A stretch of 64,000 nucleotides of DNA from Gnetum montanum. Its lineage: Eukaryota > Streptophyta > Gnetopsida > Gnetales > Gnetaceae. A program made the translations under genes and the position numbers. Below the pieces are notes generated by a model, which saw only the letters and a list, made by a program, of their open reading frames with translations, had not been told where the DNA came from and did no database searches. Shown one piece after another: positions 47,576-59,187 of this stretch. Numbering within the stretch: position 1 is the stretch's first letter; each line of letters starts with the position of its first letter. Where the stretch lies: assembly GCA_015680685.1 (NCBI GenBank), contig MNCI01011924.1:31632-95631 (forward strand), written 5' to 3'.

Positions 47576-48600
47576 TCCATAGATGGAGATAGAGAGGAAG
47601 AAGCCACATAGGATGCATCCATAGCTAATGATAAGTTGCATGGACTGCAAAAGACCATTGCAATGTTAGAGGATGAAAATAAGGATTTGACAATTAAAAA
47701 CTAAAGGCAAACACAAGTGATGAGGGACAAAGAAAAATTGGAAATACACTTGATTCACCTACATGAACAATTTGTAAAAGAAAGATTGGATACCAAACGA
47801 TTAGCTTACAAAAATAGAAGTATCTCCATGATAGAGATCAGAGCATTACAACAAAGATTCGTGATAGAGATTAAGGCTTGGAAAAATGAAGCTACAAAGT
47901 AGAACATGTTCAAAGAGGCACTATATAGAACAAATAGGCCTCTAAAAGAAGATCAAGGTAGCCAATGCCCAACTGAATATTTCATTATAACAATCCATAG
48001 AAATAAAATCAATGCAATTAATTGAGCTAACATCAAAGTCAAGAATTTATAGATTGAAGAGATGGTGTATTACATGTAGTTGGCTAATTGAAGATATGCC
48101 AATCTTTCAATGCTAAAAATTGACCAACTCAAGAATGAACTTGAAAAGCAAGTTGCCATTACCTTCACATTCTTTGAATGTGAGAGCCAACTTCATAACT
48201 AGGCAAATAAGAAGCTACAAGTTATAACAATGAAGTTGAAGATCTACAGAACTCATGATACCAAGCAAAGTGATGTTATAGAGGACTTGGTAAAAAGAAT
48301 GGTTGATTACCATGAGTTGAAAGGGAGTTCAAGCATTTGATACATAATGCACCTTATTCATTGATTGGTTCATGTAAGCTAATAAGATGTTTCCAAACCT
48401 ATCATGTTCATGAAGAATACCTCTAATTGCTAACTTGCGTCAATCTTTCTTAGATTGTTAATGATCCAAAAACTTATGTGGATAAGTTGCAAGCCATTTT
48501 GAGCCATTTTTCCATGGAGATAGTAGCTACAAGCTATCCGTCAAAGTAGCCAAGATAGGAAAAACCATTACTACCAGGCACAACTTGAAGATTTTGGAAA
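47576..48600 (+). pseudogene. Fragment of a third-ORF coiled coil (related to 7150-10027)
   Basis: The + frame reads LHGLQKTIAMLEDENKDLTI, then EKLEIHLIHLHEQFVKERLD and SMIEIRALQQRFVIEIKAWK (47700-47895), strongly heptad-like. It aligns with the G2 third ORF (SMEEVCTFHQKSVIKIA, same spacing before KNEA). The N-terminal domain is missing because the sequence begins at the border with the minus pol fragment. Stops occur every 50-70 codons. It precedes the L48 LTR, consistent with the same gene order as in G2. Confidence 0.55.
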
Positions 48601-48820
48601 TTTCTATAATCTTACAACTCTTTAAATTTTTTATGTTTTTCTAGTTTGTTATCATTTTTTGTCATGCAATAATACTAACTCACTTGAATAATTTTTCTAA
48701 TGTAGCAGTCAATAACTTAATCAGTTAGTTAGATAATTTGAGTCATTCTTATAATTTTATAACAAACTTTATAATAACTTTATTTAACTTGGGGATAATT
48801 TTTTAGTCATTGTGTGAATA
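48601..48820 (+). other. Spacer between third-ORF fragment and L48 LTR
   Basis: AT-rich. A weak purine run GGGGATAA at 48791-48798 could be a decayed PPT, but it is not adjacent to the LTR. Confidence 0.35.
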
Positions 48821-49230
48821 TGATGAACAGTAAATAAGTTAGTTGCAACATCGCAACTACAATATCACATGCGATATCATATGCTTTCATGCAATGCATC
48901 TAGAATTGGTTTAGCTATAAATATCATTAACCTATCATGTTCAATGCATATTTTGGTCACAGTTCTAGGTAGACTCTTTCAATTTATTTATACAATTTTC
49001 GTAACAATCAATGAGTGCATGTAGTATGGTATGAAGTAACTATATGATGTTTTTATCAAGTGTATTATACCTAAATACTTTGCATGACTGTTGATAGAGA
49101 TCAAAATTGTTTTTCACCATTGTAGCATTCTAACTTAGATTAGATTTTACTCAAAGCATTTGTTTTCCTATCCTATATACTTTCTATTATAATGAGTTTA
49201 ATGTTTATATTTCCAATGAGTAATAGTTTA
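48821..49230 (+). repeat. L48 LTR, left part (split by N)
   Basis: Starts TGATGAA. U3 has AACATCGCAACTAC and CACATGCGATATCATA boxes, and the TATA box CTATAAATA is at 48915-48923. It is cut by N at 49230 after GTTTA. The remainder is at 55435-55854. Its U3 differs from that of G3, so it is probably not the G3 partner LTR. Confidence 0.7.
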
Positions 49231-50094
49231 CGATGAGCAGCAAGGTACCCCTATGCCCAACCATACAAATCACAAGCATTCATGCATGATCTGGTCAAAT
49301 TCTATGGATGGAACTATTTGTGGCATCTAGATCGCTATGCCTTGATCGTAATTCGCTATCTTCCCACTTGGACTAGTGGTAGCTTTGTCACGTATGGTTT
49401 AGTCCAGAGTGAGGCATATGATTTTTATTATTTTATATTTTATTATTCTACAATTAACAATAGGTTGAAACTCAATTTATAATCAATTCAACTAATCTAA
49501 TTGCTAATTAATAATAAACTACCCTAACATAAGTATCTGATCCCACTTCCCATGCACATCCTGAACACATATAACGCTGCTAGGTTACCAAACGTTAAGC
49601 GTTGCTGGGATTACCAAGAGTCATACACATGCTCAAAGCAATTGTACTTATGTGCCAAATTAATTAACATGCATGAAAATGTAAATATTAACTAAGTACA
49701 TGAAAAGTAAATTGCATGGAAAGTAAATCTAATCCAAGTTAAAGTGTTGCAATGAATAAGAATCAATCTCAATCTTATTATCATTCATGGAATATGTGCA
49801 AGTACATTGCCAATCGAATAAGACTTCCCACAACTGACTTAAATCCACTTTATGGGCACTCATTGATTGTTCTCTAAGATTACAAAATAAAACTACAAGA
49901 GTTTGGCTACTCTATTGAAAAACCTATGAAAAACTAATGCAAAATTATTGTCCAAACCATGCAACCAAGCACTATATTTATAGGCTAGCATACATCCCCG
50001 AATATTGGATATCCAATAATGCATCTAGGGGCCTAATATTGGGGCTCTGATATCAGATATCTGATATCGAAGCTAGGCAAATCATGACTCATCA
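49231..50094 (-). repeat. N 3' LTR (864 bp)
   Basis: On the + strand it runs from CGATGAG (first base mutated) to CTCATCA. U3 (49995-50085) holds GATATC-type boxes such as GATATCAGATATCTGATATC. The TATA region is near 49973-49983 on the minus strand. Very similar to 54577-55429. Confidence 0.9.
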
Positions 50095-50108
50095 TACCCC
50101 CACTACTA
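50095..50108 (-). promoter_or_regulatory. N polypurine tract
   Basis: Minus strand TAGTAGTGGGGGTA abuts TGATGAG. Upstream context AACTTGAGGATGAG as in G1. Confidence 0.75.
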
Positions 50109-51936
50109 AATGAAAACTCATCCTCAAGTTAAAAAAAATGAGGAACAAGTTCCTTACAGAATATTGGGAATGTATGGGATTATTGATTGATATGCAAACT
50201 ATTGATTAACTCTGAGTGCCACATTACAAAATTTTATTCAAGTGGATGCATACAAAGTGACAAAGTGACAAAGTGACATAAAGACTAAATAGACATTGAA
50301 GATTACAAAATTTGTAGAGATCTTCAAGAATCCGTTGAAGATGATTCTCTTTGTTGTCGCTAGCAGTGGCAGACTTTTAACCTTGATTGTTATGTCAATG
50401 CTTCTTTGGTTATGCAAAACATTCTTGAAGGGTGGACTAAAATTTCTTCTCATCGCCCCATGGATCTAGCAAACATGCAAAGCTTGAGCTGCTATCTTGT
50501 ATGTGCTATGATGTGTCTATGGTTATATCCTCCGTTGTCCCTCTCTTGGCTTTGTTTTCGTGCCTAGCAAAAGACCTTCTTCCTTAGGTGTTTCTTTTAG
50601 CATCACCTATAGTCACCAAAGGATCAACATTAGTTGTGGTAAATTTTCCTTAATAATTAATCCTTTTTGGATCCTTTACTTTTCTTTTAAGCATAAGGTG
50701 ATTACAACATACTATGCCCAAGGCTATGAGGTAACTAAAATCATCAAGCTATTCACATTATTTTGATCAATTACTATTAGTTACCATGATGTTCAAAAAT
50801 AGGATGTTGGAAAATTTTAAAGTAGGCATCCCTAGCCCCATGACTAATAAGCATAACTCTAGAAGCACATAGGTTTTTGAATAATTGAAACCAAAGCTCT
50901 AATTTAGAAGATGGCCAAGAAATATTAATGGATATGGAAATAGAAAAGTAGGAAAAATTAATGAAACAAATGAGAAGTAGTTCCAAAATCATGCATAAAT
51001 TCAAAAAAACTATCATTGATGTTATGGAAGATGTGAAGGTTAGTTCAAAGCCATGATCAAAAAAAGTTATGTAAGTGGATCCTTTCCAAAGCAAGCTCCT
51101 ACCATAATGCCCTTGCATAACCACTTCTATAGATGTCTGTGGGCATCCAAAAAGTTAAATGTAGACCATGCCTTTATTCCAAACAACACACAAAAACTAT
51201 GGTTAGGATGTTGCACTATACTAGATAAAACCAAAAGGCTCATAATCGCATGCAGTAGTGAGGTGAATAATGGAATGAGAAGGAATTGTAGAGATAGGGA
51301 TGTAAGGTACTTGACCATGTCCACAATAGGTTCTTATGACAAGTGTGATTAAAATGATCAACATACCTATCCGTCCAAGTTTAGACCAAGTCCATACCAT
51401 GAACAGTGACCTCGCATTGATGTGTTCCATCCTACCAACCATCATGAGTCCACAACCACCTTAAAGAATAATCATCACTCCAAAAAGAGAAGAAGAAAGG
51501 AAGGGCCTTAGTTAGAGGGGTGCCTTCAAGCATGGGTAACATGTCTTTCCAACCCCATAACCAATGCTTGTAGCTCATTATTGTGTCTAAAGGGTGTGCT
51601 TTGAATTCCCATCATTGTTTATTATTTTTTCCTTCTTTTTTTCTCTTTTTTTGTGTTTTTTTTATGGGAACCACACCATGCAAAGACAGAGCTTCCTTTT
51701 TATTGGTCAATGGGGAAGTGATAATACATTCCAAGAGGAGTCATAAACCACATGAAGGAAGTCAAGAAAATAACCCGTCAAGTCCCCTTGCGGTTACACC
51801 CTTTGCCATTCCCACTTGGTTATTTCCTTTTTCTTCAAGGTATAATGATCATTGATTAATTTTAGTTTCATAAAAAAAGAACTAAATTGTTTCCATGAAA
51901 AAGACCTTTTATTCAGAGAACTAGAGAGATGGATGA
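50109..51936 (-). other. N 3' noncoding region
   Basis: No coding sequence. It contains the block shared with G1 and G2 (51490-51690), with GGGCCTTAGTTAGAGGGG, GGGTGTGCTTTGAATTCCCA and GGGAACCACACCATGCAAAG. Ends at a single N (51937). Confidence 0.6.
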
Positions 51937-51939
51937 NAA

Positions 51940-54444
51940 AAATATTAAGAAATGGAAAACATATAAAGAATTAGAAAATTCAAAACTGATAAGCAAATCA
52001 ATTACTTCCATGCATCTTCGAAACAATTTTATGTTCTCATTTTCAAGACACTGGGTGTCTTTTGGTTTAGTGGCTACTGCGTAGACTACTTTTTGCTCAC
52101 ATACTTGCTCCTGAACTTTATGGTGGGCCAGCATAGGGGTTGTGTTAATATTTTGAACTTCTAGCCCACAACTGCATCCTTTAACATTATTAGTGATGCA
52201 TGGATTTTTCTATCTCTCCACAACAATAGGTTTATCATTTGTGTCTTGTGTTGGAGTGGTGATGGTTGTTGGCTTTTGCATATGATTAGAAGACATCATT
52301 TTTGTGAGGAAGGTTGTTGCATCAAATTAGCCTTGTGCTGGTTCAAGTGATGTAGTAGATCCATGAGTGTTTTTCCTTAATTTACGACCTTTCCTTTAGA
52401 AGGGATGCTTTCAATGTTGCAGTTGAGATCTACTAGCATTATCATTTACATGTATGTTCACAACACAAGTGGCATTCTCTCATTGATGTTGTGTTGAACC
52501 TTCCTGCGTTGTTGGAGGTGACATATGATGAAGGTAAGTATGAAAATATTAAGGATATGATGCAAGGTGAAAGGTGTGAGTTGGTGATCTCGTATAAGAT
52601 GTTGTGGGATAATGATATTTGGGAGAGTGATAGTAGTGATTTGAAGTAGAGGAAGCAAAACTAGTTGGTGAAATAGGGTGTTGAACATAATATTCATGTG
52701 GGTTCAGTTGGTAGAAAGGATAGGGCTAGTTTGGTGGTGCCTCCCCCACAACTATGGTTGTTGCCACTACGGTTGATGCCAATGTTGAGGCTAGTAATAA
52801 GTCCCCCTAGGATAGTATGGTTGGTTTTGGGATTTTCTAAAATTACTGTGTGGAAGAAAAAATCTCCTGGGCATGTACTTTTGTACAAACTTTAGATTTA
52901 ATGCCCCTACCTAGCTCTTATGTAGAAGCAACAAGATTGAGCAATGGCCCTTTGGATGGTTATATATGCAAATGTCACATCCATTATCTTTGTCTGTGGT
53001 TGAGTCTATAGCCTCACTTTCTTCAGCCATGTTTCCTGTTTGCCGATAAGTGGTCCTAGCTATTTCTTGGTTCTTTTTCCTCCTTTTGTTGTGATCACTT
53101 AATTTGCTTTTTGTTACTCTCTCCTCTATGGTTTCTATGCAAGTTTTAACTTTCTCATTCATCAATTCCAACATCATATCCAACTTTGCTTCAAGCTCAA
53201 TAAGAGAATTTTGTATTAGCAAGGTTCGTTGTAAAATCATCTCATTGAGAGTTACCTCCTTTTCCTCATCATAGATATGGATCCTTTTCTTTTGAAGAGT
53301 TGGGTCCTAGTGGTTTTCCTCAACATTCTCCCACTTGCATAGCTCTCCTTCTTCTTTTGCCACATGCTCAATCAACTCTTGGATTTGATGGATTTGTAGC
53401 TTGTATAATTGACCTAAAGCATACATCCCAAGGGTCTCCCTTGTTTCATTACAAAGCCCATCGATGAAGTGGAAAAGTTGCCTTTCCTCAAAGAAATCAT
53501 GACTAGGACATCTATGTAGTAGCGAATAGTATCTATCCAAGGCCACATCCAAGGGTTCATGATTTTCTTGCTTCCACTCTTGGATTTGTCTCCTTAGGTT
53601 GGACACCCTTGCATAGGTTTGGTATTTTTCATTGAAAAGTTCCAACATTCTGGATCACTATCAAATTGAATTTGGTTTCAACAATCAATACCACACTTTA
53701 GCTCTATTAATTAATGTTCTAGGAAAGAGCTTAAGCTTTTTTCATCCACTTTCAATGTTGTAAGAGACACAAGCATCCTGGAAGGCTTGTAGATGATGTT
53801 ATGGATCCGAATTTTAGCCTCCCGTAAATTTAGGGATATTGTTTATATCAAGCCTACGTAAGCGACTGTCCCTATGATGCTTGTGAGGTATCTTAACTAC
53901 CTCCATGATCTACATCAGGCTCTTAGTGGCCAACAAGGGTTCATCATCATCAAACATGTTGTCATGAAAATTTCTATTTCTTTTCATTTGAATGTGATAA
54001 TCTTGTCTATGCTCATGGTGATGTCTTTGATTTTGCCCTTGTGTTTGATTTCTATCTTTGTCTTAACCTTGTAGTGGAGCTCTATCTCTATAACTACATT
54101 CATCTTCATCAAAACTAGACACTAAAGAGTAAGAGGAAGATGAGAAACTTGGAGAATCACCATGGCTTCTATAGTTCTCCCCATGGTCTTTTGATTTATC
54201 TTGTCTAGGTTTAGAGGAGCTCCTAGGCCTTGAGGCCCTCCTTGATCTAGGACTTACTCCATCTCCTCTACCATTTTTCTGCACTAATTGAATGTAGTCT
54301 TTGACTGTAGTAAGGGTCTACATGAGAATAGGAAACCCCTATTTGAGGTTGTTCACTCCAATTTTCCTCAATATATATCCTATCATTTCTCTTACGAGTG
54401 TTCTCATCATACGATGCATTATTAGTCCTATGTGAAGAAAACAT
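51940..54444 (-). pseudogene. N gag and PR-RT linker
   Basis: Gag start MFSSHRTNN at 54444. The core is in good frame at 53648-53307: YQTYARVSNLRRQIQEW, EPLDVALDRYYSLLHRCPSH, GLCNETRETLGMYALGQL. A second good frame at 53240-52911 has a predicted helix (LIELEAKLDMMLELMNEKV) and the Cys motif CDICIYNHPKGHCS, the best zinc-finger candidate in the group (CxxC...H.C). A Pro/Thr/His-rich tail follows to about 52330. The linker (NPCITNNVKGCSCGLEV, then CEQKVVYAVATKPK) runs to about 51960. The protease that should stand between tail and linker is absent. A few stops. Confidence 0.75.
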
Positions 54445-54554
54445 GGTTTTGTTTGATAATGTGTGTGATTTAAAATATTAATGTTTTCTAAGAGATAAAT
54501 CGTTAATACCTTTACAACAATTTTGTATAATATAACTAATTTAGATAACTAGCA

Positions 54555-54576
54555 CCATCGCTAGCAACAATGCCAA
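54555..54576 (-). promoter_or_regulatory. N primer binding site
   Basis: Minus strand TTGGCATTGTTGCTAGCGAT directly follows the LTR end. Same PBS type as G2 and G3. Confidence 0.75.
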
Positions 54577-55429
54577 TGATGAGCGGCAAGGTACCCCTAC
54601 ATCTAACCATACAAATCACAAGCGTTCACGCACGATCCAATTGAATTTTATGGATGGGACTAGTTGTGGCATCTAGATCGCTATGCCTTGATCATAGTTC
54701 ACTATCTTCCAACTTGGACTAGTGGTAGCTTTGTCACGTATGGCTTAGTCCATAGTGAGGCATATGATTTTTATTATTTTATATTTTATTGTTCTACGAT
54801 TAACAATAGGTTGAAACTCAATTTATAATCAATTCAACTAATCTAATTGCTAAATAATAATCAACTATCCTAACATAAGTATCCCATCCCACTTCCCGTG
54901 CACATCCTAAACACATATAATGCTGCTAGGTTACCAAATGTTAAGCGTTGCTGGGATTACCAAGAGTCATACACATGCTCGAAGTAATCGTACTTATGTG
55001 CCTAATTAATTAGCATGCATAAAAATGTAAATATTAACTAAGTACATGAAAATTAAATTGCATGGAAAGTAAATCTAATCCAAGTCAAAGTGCTACAATG
55101 AATAAGAATCAATCTCCACCTTATTGTTATTCATGGAATATGTCCAAGTACATCGCTAATCAAATAATACTTCATACAACTGACTCAAATCCACTCTACA
55201 GGCACTCACTGATTATTCTCTAAGATTATGGAATAAAACTGCAAGAGTTTGGCTACTCTATTGAAAACCCTATGAAAAACTAATGCAAAACTATTACCCA
55301 AACTATGCACCCAAGCGCTATGTTTATAGGCCAACATACATCCCCTAATATCAGATATTTGATAACTCATCTAGGGGCTTGATATCAGGTATCTAATATT
55401 AGGGCTATGATATAGGACATGACTCATTA
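54577..55429 (-). repeat. N 5' LTR (853 bp)
   Basis: On the + strand it runs from TGATGAG (54577) to CTCATTA (55429, one base changed). Shares with the 3' LTR the stretch near 54690-54750 (ACTAGTGGTAGCTTTGTCAC) and the GATATC-type U3 boxes (55345-55410). Confidence 0.9.
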
Positions 55430-55434
55430 GTTTA

Positions 55435-55854
55435 TTAATAGAATATACATAATTGATTTTGAGCATAACATGTAATCGCTTCATAACCCAATAGCAATAT
55501 CACTTGGTATGCCCAGTACCATATTGCTTAGTAATCTCAGCAGCAATTACACTAGTCTAGGATGTGTGTGGAAAATCAGGAATTGATACTCATCATTCTT
55601 AGGCTAGCTAGAGTAAGATTTATTTCTATGTTTTACTTTAATTGCTCATGGTTGAACAATATCATATCATGTACCTCACCTTAGTTAAAACCATACACCT
55701 TAGAACTAGAACTAGCCCAAGTGGGAAGACAATGATCAATGATCAACTCTTAACTATCTAGAAGCAATGCTAGTTCCATCCATAGATTATGACAAGATCA
55801 CTTGCAATGCTTATGAATTCTATGGTTGGGCATAGGGATTGCTTACCAATCATC
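55435..55854 (+). repeat. L48 LTR, right part (split by N)
   Basis: Continues the LTR begun at 48821: ATCACTTGGTATGCCCAG, the shared block leading to CATAGGGATTGCTTACC, and the end ATCATCA at 55854. Total LTR length is about 830 bp without N. The flanks GAATA (48816-48820) and CGAAT do not match, as expected if it is a 3' LTR whose partner is lost. Confidence 0.7.
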
Positions 55855-56449
55855 ACGAATCATTATGTTTGCTTATTAACAACTTTTCAAAAATTGTTAA
55901 TAAGAAACCAATGATTATATACATGATTTAAGATTATATTCTAACATAAGTGTAAGACTAATCCAATTTCTTAAATAAAAAGAAAATATTACATAGTAGG
56001 TTTTGTTGGTGTAAAAAAAGAAGCTACAAAGAAGTGTAAGAATTGTAATAAGTTCATACTCAAGTTAGCTAGGGATGACTATGGTTTCCATCGTAAGATC
56101 AATAATCACTATTATAACTTACAACTTATGATGTTTATAAATATCTATTAATAAGATATGTTATAGAGAAAATAAATTCAATTATTAAGGAATTAAGTTC
56201 TTAACTACAAGATTCTTGGATATATTAGACTTGTCAAGCAATGTAAAACAAAAGTCTAACAATGAGGAGCAAAGGATACAAGTCTCTAACAAAATATTTT
56301 AAGTAGATTATATCCCCTTTAGATAAAACATTAATTCAATCCTTTTATATAATACATAAATATAAAGAACTTATTAAATACATCTAACGAATGTAAGTTA
56401 AATAATTGATTTTATGTGAAAATTTTAGTTTGTGTCGCTCCCTCCAAAG
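55855..56449. other. AT-rich interval without recognisable genes
   Basis: No coherent frame or repeat border. Possibly remains of the upstream half of element C. Confidence 0.4.
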
Positions 56450-59187
56450 TGAAAATTTAAGTTTGAGATAGACTTAAAGCTAGTTGTTAAACCTATTTTA
56501 TAAGCACTACATCAAAATTTACTTGTGAGGCTAGTAGAGTTAAAAATCTAGATTTAAGAATTGAGAAAGAAAGGTTTCATTTATCCAAGCATGCCTTCAT
56601 GAAATATCTCAATATTGTTTGTGAGGAAAAGGAATGGGTATATGAGGTTGTACATTAATTCTAGATAGTTGAACCAAATGACTATTAGAAATTAGTATTC
56701 ATTACCTAGAATTAATGATTTGTTTAATTATTTGAGGAAGATAAAAGTATTCTTGAAGATTGATATAAAGTATGGTTATCATGAAGTGAGAATCAAAAAG
56801 GAAGATGCTCCTAAAATTACCTTTAAGATTAGATATAGACACCATGAGTTCCTTATCATATCATTTAAACTCACTAATGCTTTAGTAATTTTTATGCATT
56901 TGATAAATAGTATTATACATCCTTGTTTACGTCAATTTATCATAGTCTTCATTGATGACATCTTGGTCTATACTAAAAATGAGTAGGAGTGTAATAAATA
57001 TTTACATATTGTGTTGTAGGCATTAAGAGAAAATTATTTATATTTATAATCATCAATATGTTCATTTTAGAATGAATAAATTTAGTTTCTAGAATATGTT
57101 TTTTGGTGACGGCATCTCAATTGATCTAGTAAAGATTTCAGTGATCTATGATTAGCCAATTCTAAAGTTAATTAGTAAGGATAGAAGTTTTTTTAGGTTG
57201 ACAAGTTATTACAGGATATTTTTAGAGAACTTCTCTAAAATAACAACTCCATTGACTAAGTTGCTTATAATAGAATGTGCTTTTATGCAAGATAGTGCTT
57301 ATTGAACAACTTTTGTTAAGTTAACGTAAAGATTAATCTTGACACCCATTTTAATCTCTCTAACTCTTGAAAAGCCTTATGATGTATATGCAAATGCTTT
57401 AGATAAGGGATTTAGGTGTGTGCTGATGTACGAGGGTAAAGTGGTGACATATACATCTCATCAACTAAAGTTTTATGAGTCTAGATATTTGGCATCTGAT
57501 TTAGAGCTTGTGCAATTATCTTTATCGTAAACATGAGGCATTATCTGTACAATGGTCATATCACATTATGTACTAATTGTAAAGGATTATAGGATTTAAT
57601 GAATTAGCCAAAGTTGAGTCTTAAGCAAAGGAAATGAATATACTTATTAGTAGACTTTAACTTTACTATTTAGTATCATCTAAGGGAGGGGAACACAATG
57701 GTAAATGCACTTAGCAAGTTAGTTGGAAAGCTTAACAATATCATTATTTACCAAGTTTGAGAAATGAGATACTTTCTCAATAGGTCTAAGACCCTTGGTA
57801 TTAAAAGTGGGTATCATGAATAAAGGATGGAGATCAATTATTTTTTGTTAAAAGATTTTGGTTGATGGGATTTAAAAGTAGAGCACATTTTCTTGAGACT
57901 ATTCATTAATAGATTTTGGATGAGACACAATTAAGCAAGGATAAAATGCATTCAAGTAGTGACAAAATGTACTATAATATAATGAGATATTATTGGTAAT
58001 TTGCTATGGAAAGAAATGTGAAGGACTTTGTGACCTAATGCTTAATATACTAGTAGATAAAGGTTAAACATTAGAGGCCTAGTGGTTATATTTATTTGCA
58101 TAATATTTCAAAGTCAAAATGGAAAGTAATTAGCATGGACTTCATTAAAGGTTTACATTATTCCAAGAACATGTAATATGTTATCCTTGTGATCATTAAT
58201 TTTTTGATCAATTCCTTGCATTTCCTAACAATGAACGTGTTAATTAGTATATGGATAACTACCTAGTTGTTCTTATCAGATATTGTTAAATTGCATGATA
58301 TGCTAATAAGACTGTTTTTGACAAGGATGCAAAGTTCATTTCTTAGTTTTAGTAGGAATTCTAGGTGGATATATGTAGTATCTTGAATTTGAGTTCAAAA
58401 TATCATCCACATAAATGGGTAGATAAAGTATGTAAATCAAATCTTGGTGGATATGCTAAGGGCTTGTGCACTAGAGTATAGAGATAGTTTGAATAGTTTG
58501 TTGTCTTTGGCTAAGTTTGCAAACAATAATAGCTACCAAGTTAGCCTTATTCTAATGAGGTGTTATATGATAGAACAAGCTATATACCTTTGTGGTGGGA
58601 TACTTTGGAGGATCATCAATAGATGAGTATGGATGTAATGGTGCAAATAATAAAGTAAACATGGATGATTAGAGACAAATTAAAAGAAACTCAGGAAAGA
58701 TATGTGAAGTATGTGAATGTGAGAAGATGATCTTTAGAGTCTAGGATTAGGGATCATGTATTTTTTAAGGTATCTCCTTTGAAGGGTTTGATGAAAATTG
58801 ATTAGAAACAATAGTTAGCATCTTGATTTGTTGGTCCTTTTGAGATTTTAAGTAGAGCTGGTGAGATGACTTACTAAATTAGCTTTTTCCTTAGTTGTAA
58901 GAAATTCATGATATATTTCATATCTCTATGTTCTACAAATATGTTTTAGACCTAAGTCAATGATAGATTAACATGAAGTTTAGTTTAGCCTAATGTAAGC
59001 TATATTTGGAACCATATTCAAATTCTTAATTACATAGAAAGGAGGTTGAAGAATAAAGGATATTGATGGTTACAAAGATCTAGAAAAGGCATGGTGCCTA
59101 GGAGGCTACTTGGAAGGTTGAAAAGGATCTTCATATTACACATCCTCAAATATTATAGGAGAAAGATTCCTAAAGGAAGGAAGGATG
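56450..59187 (+). pseudogene. C: decayed chromovirus (Ty3/gypsy) pol
   Basis: RT at 56720-56986 is readable: FLKIDIKYGYHEVRIKKEDA, SFKLTNALVIFMHLINSI and the catalytic FIDDILVYTK with FIDD at 56948-56959. RNase H is at 57339-57530 (KPYDVYANALDKGFRCVLMY, YESRYLASDLELV). Integrase is scattered over 57900-58620 (MVDMLRACALEYRDSLNSLL). The C-terminal part near 58745-58830 matches DHVF.KVSP.KG and GPFEIL, and EATWKVEKDLHITHPQIL (about 59105-59155) resembles a chromodomain. This is the Del/Tekay-type layout. There are many stops and frameshifts, and gag is not recognisable. A purine run AAAGGAAGGAAGGA (59174-59187) ends it and looks like a PPT. Confidence 0.8.

Larger units (their letters stand above)
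49226..55434 (-). mobile_element. N: non-autonomous gypsy element with GTTTA duplication
   Basis: LTRs at 54577-55429 (5') and 49231-50094 (3') are flanked by GTTTA on both sides (49226-49230 and 55430-55434). The PBS follows the 5' LTR and the PPT precedes the 3' LTR, so the ends are structurally complete. The 4.5-kb inside has gag and the PR-RT linker but no protease, RT, RNase H or integrase. It would depend on a relative such as G2 for movement. A single N at 51937, close to the point where pol should be, leaves room for an assembly error. Confidence 0.9.

Noticed and set aside
48821-55854. L48 LTR as the 3' LTR of G3
   Set aside because: U3 sequences and internal blocks differ too much from 5865-6007 and 37862-38577, flanks do not match, and the sequence between is scrambled.
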